A DNA stretch of 64,000 nucleotides from Aurantiochytrium sp. KH105 (Eukaryota > Sar > Bigyra > Thraustochytrida > Thraustochytriidae), in the NCBI GenBank assembly GCA_003116975.1, contig BGKB01000113.1, positions 62,001-126,000 of the forward strand. The letters are read 5' to 3'. The first letter of the stretch is position 1, and each line of letters opens with the position of its first letter. The position numbers were made by a program, and so were the translations under genes. Of this stretch, positions 57,784-64,000 are shown in pieces. Under the pieces are notes generated by a model. It saw nothing but the letters and a program-made list of their open reading frames with translations, was not told the DNA's origin and did not search any database.

Positions 57784-58575
57784 TCATGCGCGACTGACGC
57801 GCTCGAACTTATCCCCATCGTCAAGCTCGTAGGCTGGCCTCGATGAATTGCCATCGTGAAGCTTTGGGTTTTTCTTCGTGGTGTGAATAGAGCCTAGCGA
57901 GGTGTATCCTTGGTCATAAAGCTTGCAGTACTCGAGCTCGCAGCCCCGAAGGAACGCCCAAATGGTGCGATAGGTCCAGTTAAGAATCGGGTTGATGCGA
58001 ACAATGTCGGGCCAACCGGGAGAGCAATGGGTAAAGTGGGAAAGGTCGGCGGCATATGGGTCCGTACGGCGCTGGCCCATGAGCACGGCCTTGAAGCCAG
58101 CGGCCTCCATCATGGCCAGACCTTCCTTGTAGGAGCTGGGATAGATGTCGACGGTGATGCCGTACTTTTCCTTGATCTGGTCCACGAAGGCATGCATCTC
58201 TGGGAACTCGTCCTTCTTTTGAAAGTAGACAAACTTGAAATTGGCCAGCTGTCGCTCAGGCCCCGCGTCGGCATACCTCTCCTCGAGGACCGCGCGCAGC
58301 AGGTGCATGACAACCGTGCAGTCTTTTCCTCCATTGAAGGAGAGCGCAAGCTCGCCAAAGGCATACTTGTCGAAGGCTTCTCGCAGCACGTCGAGGCTCT
58401 CCTTGATCTCGGCCTTGACCGTCTCGTCGACGCCGGCCAGCACGGCCTCCAGCTTGGGCACGAGGGGCTCCACGGCCTCGCCGCCCAGTCCGTCTGCGGG
58501 CGCCGTCACGCCGGCGTCAGCAGGCGCGCCGCCGCCGCTGCCGCAGTCCACCTCTGGCGCCGCGGCGACCTCCAT
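57784..58575 (-). CDS. FAD synthase (FMN adenylyltransferase, PAPS-reductase fold), 263 aa
   Basis: Transfers AMP from ATP to FMN to make FAD. The PP-loop-like nucleotide-binding motif SFNGGKDC is at 79-86, followed by the FVYFQKKDEFPEMHAFVDQI strand-helix, the MGQRRTDP segment, and the RINPILNWTYRTIWAFLR region with a C-terminal YTSLGSIHTTKKNP, all diagnostic of eukaryotic FAD synthases (yeast Fad1, C-terminal half of FLAD1). There is no N-terminal molybdopterin-binding domain, so it is the short Fad1-like form. The frame is open to an ATG at 58881, but the extra 102 residues are Arg/Ala-rich and a TATA-like box lies inside that stretch, so I chose the ATG at 58575. Probably cytosolic, or organellar if the long form is made. 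Confidence 0.88.
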   Translation of the reverse strand: MEVAAAPEVDCGSGGGAPADAGVTAPADGLGGEAVEPLVPKLEAVLAGVDETVKAEIKESLDVLREAFDKYAFGELALSFNGGKDCTVVMHLLRAVLEERYADAGPERQLANFKFVYFQKKDEFPEMHAFVDQIKEKYGITVDIYPSSYKEGLAMMEAAGFKAVLMGQRRTDPYAADLSHFTHCSPGWPDIVRINPILNWTYRTIWAFLRGCELEYCKLYDQGYTSLGSIHTTKKNPKLHDGNSSRPAYELDDGDKFERVSRA

Positions 58576-58820
58576 CGCGGCCTCGCTCGCTGGCAGCCTC
58601 CTCCGCGCGTCGCGCCGGCACGCACGCCGCCCTCCCGCGTCCGTCCGCTGCCTCGCCGCCGCCGTCCAGGTCCGGGTCTGCGCGCCGTCGCGCCATCGCG
58701 CCCGCCGACATCGCCACGAGGAACCCCGCCCTGGCCCGCGCGGAACAGAACGCCTTTGGAACGCCCGCGTCTCCCGCGCCGCGGATCCTGCAATACGCGA
58801 CCCCGCGTTTTTTATTATCG

Positions 58821-58830
58821 CAATATATAG
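58821..58830 (-). promoter_or_regulatory. TATA-like element upstream of FAD synthase
   Basis: The minus strand reads CTATATATTG in an otherwise GC-rich region, 245 bp before the ATG at 58575. It lies downstream of the alternative ATG at 58881, which argues against use of that ATG. Confidence 0.4.
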
Positions 58831-59322
58831 CGCATGCCTTGCGGTCCGGTGAGGAACAGGCGGCGCGGGGGGAAAATCCAACTACCCGCAGACGCCGCCG
58901 GGCGGGGGGCTGGGCCTGGCCGAGGATAGTACAGGATGTCGGTAGTATACTGGCTTGTGATGGCGGAACGAGGATATTCTCGCTCACAAGTGCCGCCTAG
59001 GAAGCCACTAGAGAATGCGGCGATGAGGCGGCGACACCTCGCACGCGCACGCCGTGCCGCGCGGCGAGGCACGGGCCTGCGTTCCCTCGCGGCAACTTCT
59101 CCGCGGCGACTCCGCTGCGTCGCGGAGGCCGCGACGCGACTGCGCGCTGCACGGCAGCCTCCGGCCGCTGCCTGGCGGGTGCCATGCCGATGTCGAGAGC
59201 GTCTATCTATCTATGTATCTAGTATCTATGTATACACCCTGGCCGAGGTCTCGCCCCGGCCAGGCCAGCCGCAGCAGCAGGAACGCTCGCCATATCCGCG
59301 TCTCGCTGTCGCCGGGGCCAGG

Positions 59323-59370
59323 GCACGCAGGCACGCAGGCACGCAGGCACGCAGGCACGCAGGCACGCAC
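59323..59370. repeat. 8-bp tandem repeat (GCACGCAG)n
   Basis: About six tandem units in the FAD synthase-ATAD3 intergenic region. Confidence 0.9.
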
Positions 59371-59510
59371 TTCGTGGAGTGAAGTCGCGCGCAGCAGCAG
59401 CTGCAGCTGCGGCGCGGAGTCGGGGTCGGCGTCGGCGGCGTCGGGAGGGAGACGCAGCAAAGCACAAGGCAGGCCCGCTCCGCCGGCGGCGAAGAACTTC
59501 AAGCTGGGCG

Positions 59511-59582
59511 CGGATATCCTGGCTTAGAGCGAGCGGGGGCGAGGATATCCTGCGCGGGGTCTGGTCTGCGCGAGGATATCCT
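59511..59582. promoter_or_regulatory. Three palindromic GGATATCC motifs at exact 31-bp spacing
   Basis: Core copies at 59511-59520 (CGGATATCCT), 59542-59551 (AGGATATCCT) and 59573-59582 (AGGATATCCT). Start-to-start spacing is 31 bp in both intervals, while the spacers differ in sequence. Located 290-360 bp upstream of the ATAD3 ATG. Likely a cluster of sites for a dimeric DNA-binding protein on one face of the helix (inference). Confidence 0.6.
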
Positions 59583-59642
59583 GCGTCTTCCGGCGCATCC
59601 TAGGTTTGGCGCGGCGCCATCCATTCATTGCGCGCGAAGTGA

Positions 59643-59662
59643 TCTCTCTCTCTCTCTCTCTC
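59643..59662. repeat. (CT)n microsatellite
   Basis: About ten CT dinucleotides in the probable 5' leader of the ATAD3 gene. Confidence 0.9.
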
Positions 59663-59869
59663 ATCCATCCTTCGAGACTTCGAGAGACCTGGCCGCTGAC
59701 TCACCCTGGCTGGAGGAGAGCAGCAGCAGCAGCAGCAGCGAGCAGTCGATCTTCTCGCGGCAGCTCGCGCGGACCCGGGGCAGACTTGCAAGCGGAGAGA
59801 CAGGAGCGAGCGAGCGAGCGCGCGGTCGGTCGGTCGGTCGTCGCACGCAGCGTGCGCAGAAAAGGAGAG

Positions 59870-61666
59870 ATGTGGCCCTTTGGCAAGAAGGCCGAGGACG
59901 AGACCCCCGGCACCGCGAACCCGGCGAGCGCCGGCGAAGATGCCGCCAAGAAGGCCGCCGCCGCCGTGATGGGCGCCGCGAGCGACGCGGAGAGCGCCGC
60001 GGGAAGCATCTTCAAGGACGAGGCCAAGGACGAGGCCGCCAAGCCGGAACCTGGCGCCATGCGCGGGTTCGACCCGACCGCGCTCGAGCGCGCCGCCAAG
60101 GCCGCCCGCGAGCTGCAGGACCTCAAGTTCGCCCCGGAGGCCATCAACATTGCCAAGCTCAAGGAGGAGCGCCGCGGCAAGCAGGCCGATGCCGAGGCCG
60201 AGTCCATGAAGGCCCGCCAGAAGGCCTTCGAGGTCGAGCAGTCCCGCGTCCAGGAGCAGGAGCGCCGCCAGACCCTGCAGCAGGACCACAAGCTCAAGCA
60301 GGAGCAGGCGTACTACCAGGACCAGCTCGCGCGCAAGCGCCACCAGGATGAGCTCAACGCGCAGCGCGCCATGAAGGAGCAGCAGCTCAAGCGCGAAGAG
60401 GAGTTCCAGCTCCGCGTCGAGGGCATGAAGCGCCAGACCGCCGAGTACGAGGCCAAGCTGCGCAAGGACACCGAGCGCGCCCGCGTCGAGGCCGAGATGG
60501 CCGGCAAGGCTGACCAGGAGCGCAAGAACTGGGACCTTCACATGCAGCGCAGCCAGATGCAGGCCAAGGAGATGCGCACCACCGTGCTCGAGAGCGTGCG
60601 CGAGAGCGGCCGCATCATCGGCGACGGCGTCAACGGCTTCTTGCACGACCGCGAGAAGCTCGGCACCACCGTCGGCCTCTTCACCATGCTCGCCGTCGGC
60701 ATCTACGGTGCCCGCGTCGGAACCGGTGTGCTCGGCCGCTACGTCGAGGCCCGCATGGGCAAGCCCCCTCTCGTGCGCGAGACCTCGCGCCGCTCGCCCC
60801 TCGAGACCATCCGCAGCCCCATCTCCTCGATTCGCCGTCTCGCCGGCGGCAGCGGCAACGCCCTCGATGGTGTCGTCGTTGAGCCCAAGCTCCAGGACCG
60901 CCTGTCCACCCTTGCTGTGACCACGCGCAACACCAAGAACAACGGCGCCCCTTACCGCCATGCCATGCTCCACGGCCCGCCCGGTACCGGTAAGACGCTC
61001 TTTGCCAAAAAGCTCGCCCAGGCCTCCGGCATGGACTACGCCATTCTCACCGGTGGTGACATCGCCCCCCTCGGCCGCGAGGCCGTCACGGAGATGCACA
61101 AGCTCTTTGACTGGGCCAACACCAGCCGCCGTGGCGTCGTCGTCTTCATCGATGAGGCCGATGCCTTCCTCCGCAAGCGTACCGAGTCCAACCTCAGTGA
61201 AGATGCCCGCAACGCCCTCAACGCCTTCCTCTACCGCACTGGTACCGAGAGCAAGAACTTTATGGTCGTCTACGCCACCAACGAGCCGGAGCAGCTTGAT
61301 TGGGCCATCAACGATCGTACCGATGAGCTTGTTCCCTTTACTCTTCCGGGTCCTGCTGAGCGTGAGACCATGCTCAAGATGTACTTTGACAAGCTGATTG
61401 TGAACAACACCAAGAGCGCCAGCACCGGCATGTTTGGTGGCCCCAAGCAGATCACTGTCGACGGCGTTGACGATGCCCAGCTCACTGCCATTGCCCAGAA
61501 GCTCAACGGCTTCTCTGGTCGTGAGATCTCCAAGCTCGTCATTGGCTGGCAGGCGGCTGCATACGGCACCTCTGACGCCGTGCTCAACAAGGCTCTCGTC
61601 GACCGTGTTCTCGACAACAGCCTTGAGCAGCACATGACCAAGATGAAGTGGGAGGGCCGCGACTAA
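59870..61666 (+). CDS. ATAD3: ATAD3-family mitochondrial AAA+ ATPase, 598 aa
   Basis: ATAD3 proteins sit in the mitochondrial inner membrane and affect nucleoid organisation, cristae and membrane contacts. The N-terminal region has the family signature GFDPTALERAAKAARELQDL (about 66-85), then a long charged coiled coil (about 90-250) and a hydrophobic segment (about 265-285, TVGLFTMLAVGIYGARVGTG). The AAA+ domain has Walker A GPPGTGKT (369-376), Walker B VVFIDEAD (DEAD at 428-431), sensor-1 ATNEPEQ and the arginine-finger region AINDRTDEL. Length matches animal and plant ATAD3. The frame is open upstream to 59606, but the ATG at 59870 (MWPFGKKAED) is the natural start, matching the MSWLFG-like start of relatives. 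Fungi lack ATAD3, which helps place the organism. Confidence 0.95.
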   Translation: MWPFGKKAEDETPGTANPASAGEDAAKKAAAAVMGAASDAESAAGSIFKDEAKDEAAKPEPGAMRGFDPTALERAAKAARELQDLKFAPEAINIAKLKEERRGKQADAEAESMKARQKAFEVEQSRVQEQERRQTLQQDHKLKQEQAYYQDQLARKRHQDELNAQRAMKEQQLKREEEFQLRVEGMKRQTAEYEAKLRKDTERARVEAEMAGKADQERKNWDLHMQRSQMQAKEMRTTVLESVRESGRIIGDGVNGFLHDREKLGTTVGLFTMLAVGIYGARVGTGVLGRYVEARMGKPPLVRETSRRSPLETIRSPISSIRRLAGGSGNALDGVVVEPKLQDRLSTLAVTTRNTKNNGAPYRHAMLHGPPGTGKTLFAKKLAQASGMDYAILTGGDIAPLGREAVTEMHKLFDWANTSRRGVVVFIDEADAFLRKRTESNLSEDARNALNAFLYRTGTESKNFMVVYATNEPEQLDWAINDRTDELVPFTLPGPAERETMLKMYFDKLIVNNTKSASTGMFGGPKQITVDGVDDAQLTAIAQKLNGFSGREISKLVIGWQAAAYGTSDAVLNKALVDRVLDNSLEQHMTKMKWEGRD

Positions 61667-62293
61667 GCTTTTTTTTCTTTTATAATATCTTCGCTTACAC
61701 GAAAAAAAAGCCTCGTCTCTCAGCCTGTCCTGCCTCTTGCTCGCGCTGTCATGTCAGTCATAGGGGTTACATACCACGTCTCATATTGCTAGAAGAGTGC
61801 AGGAATACGCTTGTTAGTTTTTTTTTTCTTTCTCTTCTTGCTTCTCTCTGCCAGTCTTGGTGTTGCTGCCTCATACTATCTGCTACTCGTCCAAATTGTG
61901 TTGGTTGATGCGAAGTGCGGTCCTCTCCCTCGGAGCTTGATTTTACAAAGTGCTGCCAGATAGATGTAAAAGGACAGACGAAGACGAAAAAGATGAAAAT
62001 GAAAAGAGTCCAAGAACGTTGCCAAGAGCACTGAAAGCGAAGGCAATGGAAGCGAACAGTTCGACGCGAAAGAGCATAAGTATCAGACAGTTTACCTAGA
62101 CCCTGGGACGGTTGCCATACTCTAAACCTTTTGGGAAAAGGAATCACCTCACATGGAAAAGTTAAAGAAACAAAATCTGAATTTTTAACGCCACAAGACA
62201 AAGCAAGCAGCCACAGACACGAGGGAAATCAACGACCTCTCCTTTGTTTTCTCTAATGCAAAGTTTCGAAAGGGTAGAATAAGAACGGCTAAT
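61667..62293. other. Convergent intergenic region
   Basis: About 630 bp between the ATAD3 and Hsp110-like stop codons, with T-runs (61671-61679, 61820-61828) and an A/G-rich stretch near 61966-62010. No gene is supported. Confidence 0.6.
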
Positions 62294-64000
62294 CTAGCCG
62301 AACATCTTCTTGGCCATCTTGGCGCGGCGCGCCTCTTCGCGCTGAATCTGAAGGTTGACCCGGTTCAGCAACGAAGCGAGCGGTTTCTGTTCCGCCTCGG
62401 GGGCAATCTTGATTGCGCGTGCGAGATTCTTCTTGGCCTCAGTAAATTCCTTGGTCTTTTCTTGCGCAAAGGCAAGGCGGAAGAGCGCCTTGGTGGAGTT
62501 GGCATCGAGCTCGAGGGCTTCCTTGGCAGATTTGACGGTCTCGGCCCACTCTTCGAGCTTAATCGAGCACTGCGCCATGTTCAAATGCAAGGAGAGCTTA
62601 ATCTGCTTAACCTCCTCCTCGTCATCGGGACCAAGGTCGAAAAATTTGTCGGCATGCTGCAGAGAGCGCAGGTACCGGTTCTTCGCGGCGTTGTAGTTGC
62701 CATCTTTAAAAAGCTGCGTACCCTCATCCTTATTGAGCTTGACTTTGCGCATACGTTCAGGCTTCTTGAGCTTGCGCTGATCATGGTCATCCTTGCCGCC
62801 GTTCGCAGCCAGTTCGGCGGCTGCCAAAGTCTCCTGCTCTTGCATCTCGCGTTCTGCCTTCTCGCGCTCCTCTTTGATCTTGGCCCAATATGCAGCGCAC
62901 GGGCCCTCGAGCGCCTTGTCGAGATCCTCGAGCTTGTTTGCGTAGTCATCCGCGGAAGCTGACTCCGAGGCATCCCACAGCCAGTTCTCGAACTCGTCAA
63001 GGACTGTGACGCATGCGCTGCGGTCGATGAGGTCCGTGTGCGGCTTGCGAGAGCCTCCGTCGGCGAGCGCGCGTGTCTCAAAAATGCGGGATTCGAGCTT
63101 GTTCCGTGCGGCGTGCAAGGCAGCCTCGGCGGCATCGGCGGCAAGCAGGTCCTGTTCCAGACGGACCGCAGCATCGAGATCCGACTCGGACATGACCGAA
63201 GGGGCGTCCACGCGCGTCTGCGTATCCTGTGCCGCATCGTTGTTCTCGGGAATACCGCGCGCAAGATTGTCAAAGGCCGGCCGCATAACGCCGCCCGCCT
63301 TGGGCTCAAAGTCCTTGGCGCAGCAAAGGGCCGTGCCAACAACAACGGACGCGGTCGAGTCCATCGTGTAGCCGAGAGGCACATCTTCGCCAAAAGCAGC
63401 CGAGATCGCCTGCTTAACTAGAGGCATGCGCATGCCGCCTCCAATAAGCTCGACAGCACGGATGCTCTTCCGCACTTCCTGATCATTGTCCTCGGTGCCA
63501 AGATTCTCCAAGAGGTCGCGCAGCATGCTGCTAATCTTATCGCCGAGAGGCGCGCAAATTTCCTCGAGCTGCGCCTGCGTATAGGTAAAGCTAACGTCCT
63601 CGTCATTAACGAGCGATTCGCAGCTCACCCGCGTTTGGGGCGCCCCGGAAAGCGACTCCTTGAGCTTGCGAACCTGCGTCATGAGCCGGATGCTGGCCTT
63701 GCTGCCGCGCGAGACGCCTTCGCCCTTGCGCGACTTGCAGTCCTCATTGAGAGCGTCAAAGAGAAGGTCGTCGACGGCGGCTCCGCCCACATCGGCAATG
63801 CACTTTGAGGCAAGCTTGGTCACCTGCTTGCCCTCACAGCGAAAGACGGCGCAAGAGGCATATGTGTGGCCGACATTCACAATGGCAAAAACGCCCCCGT
63901 CGAGAGTCTCAGCGCTGCGTCGCGAGACGTAGTCCATGATGGCCGCGTCCGTGTGGTCAACGATGCGCTGCAGATCGACCCCGCCAATCTTGGCCGCATC
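62294..64000 (-). CDS. Hsp110-like protein with C-terminal TPRs, partial (5' end outside window)
   Basis: The frame stays open past the ATG at 63937 to the window edge, reading DAAKIGGVDLQRIVDHTDAA, a typical Hsp70/Hsp110 segment, so the gene starts outside. Visible part: the second half of the nucleotide-binding domain (VNVGHTYASC, Hsp110-type phosphate loop; ELIGGGMRMPLVKQAI adenosine motif; ASVVVGTALCC). A short polar linker follows, then an Hsp110-like helical lid (DEFENWLWDASESASADDYANKLEDL). The C-terminus is about three TPR helices pairs (LNKDEGTQLFKDGNYNAAKNRYLRSL; LHLNMAQCSIKLEEWAETVKSAKEALELDANSTKALFRLAFA) and a basic tail ending KKMFG. The beta-sandwich substrate-binding domain normally between NBD and lid is not evident. 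The phosphate-loop Asp of Hsp110 is Asn here (codon 63875-63877). Probably a cytosolic co-chaperone or nucleotide exchange factor. Confidence 0.85.
   Translation of the reverse strand, partial: DAAKIGGVDLQRIVDHTDAAIMDYVSRRSAETLDGGVFAIVNVGHTYASCAVFRCEGKQVTKLASKCIADVGGAAVDDLLFDALNEDCKSRKGEGVSRGSKASIRLMTQVRKLKESLSGAPQTRVSCESLVNDEDVSFTYTQAQLEEICAPLGDKISSMLRDLLENLGTEDNDQEVRKSIRAVELIGGGMRMPLVKQAISAAFGEDVPLGYTMDSTASVVVGTALCCAKDFEPKAGGVMRPAFDNLARGIPENNDAAQDTQTRVDAPSVMSESDLDAAVRLEQDLLAADAAEAALHAARNKLESRIFETRALADGGSRKPHTDLIDRSACVTVLDEFENWLWDASESASADDYANKLEDLDKALEGPCAAYWAKIKEEREKAEREMQEQETLAAAELAANGGKDDHDQRKLKKPERMRKVKLNKDEGTQLFKDGNYNAAKNRYLRSLQHADKFFDLGPDDEEEVKQIKLSLHLNMAQCSIKLEEWAETVKSAKEALELDANSTKALFRLAFAQEKTKEFTEAKKNLARAIKIAPEAEQKPLASLLNRVNLQIQREEARRAKMAKKMFG

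Larger units (their letters stand above)
58576..59869. other. Divergent promoter region between FAD synthase and ATAD3
   Basis: 1.3 kb. It contains a minus-strand TATA-like box (58821-58830), GAGGATATTC (58970-58979), (TATC)n near 59206-59232, an 8-bp (GCACGCAG)n repeat (59323-59370), three phased GGATATCC motifs (59511-59582), (CT)n (59643-59662), AGC repeats (about 59719-59740) and GGTC repeats (59826-59840). Confidence 0.65.

Noticed and set aside
57910-58830. 306-residue plus-strand frame over FAD synthase
   Set aside because: It is the complement of the FAD synthase coding region, whose sense translation has clear catalytic motifs; the antisense product does not.
59600-61633. 677-residue open frame antisense to the ATAD3 gene
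   Set aside because: It mirrors the coding frame exactly. Strong G/C third-position bias in the sense gene removes antisense stops; the translation is Leu/Gly/Val/Glu-rich with no domain.

Overview
This window looks like nuclear DNA from a GC-rich, intron-poor unicellular eukaryote. The best guess is a labyrinthulomycete (thraustochytrid, Aurantiochytrium/Hondaea-like stramenopile). Reasons: very long single-exon genes with strong G/C third-position bias; ATAD3, which fungi lack, and an LTA4H-type M1 hydrolase; tiny-macrocysts-type (TmcB) giant membrane proteins; and intergenic DNA full of short tandem repeats. The taxonomic call is inference from gene content and was not searched.

Layout: (1) 1-11036: an unknown 452-aa protein (+), a 113-aa small protein (-), a 1339-aa possibly myristoylated EF-hand protein (+) and a Zn2Cys6 DNA-binding protein (-). 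(2) 11037-14003: about 3 kb of repeat-rich non-coding DNA holding a 12-N assembly gap inside a 14-bp tandem repeat. (3) 14004-34860: a head-to-head pair of TmcB-like multipass proteins of about 1.75k aa, then a 2563-aa channel carrying four fused cyclic-nucleotide-gated-type units. (4) 36767-48117: TSG101/VPS23 (ESCRT-I), MIOS (GATOR2), and a 1613-aa protein with five EF-hand repeat units. (5) 48516-53909: an intact 1797-aa DDE-transposase/Ulp1-protease fusion, probably a DNA transposon. (6) 54212-64000: LTA4H-like metallohydrolase (-), a (ATGCAA)n satellite, FAD synthase (-), ATAD3 (+), and an Hsp110-like NBD-helical lid-TPR protein (-) that runs off the right edge.

Genes mostly alternate in strand, giving convergent 3' ends 148-703 bp apart and divergent pairs with shared upstream regions. 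The transposase gene is one of the few breaks in this pattern. Housekeeping functions (membrane trafficking, TORC1 nutrient sensing, flavin cofactor synthesis, mitochondrial membrane organisation, chaperoning) sit next to a block of probable Ca2+/cyclic-nucleotide signalling genes.

The most unusual items are the four-in-one CNG-type channel with non-equivalent selectivity filters, the Hsp110-like protein that seems to lack a beta substrate-binding domain and has Asn at a catalytic Asp position, three copies of a palindromic motif spaced exactly 31 bp apart upstream of ATAD3, the five-unit EF-hand protein whose loops mostly lost the position-12 glutamate, and the transposase-Ulp1 gene.
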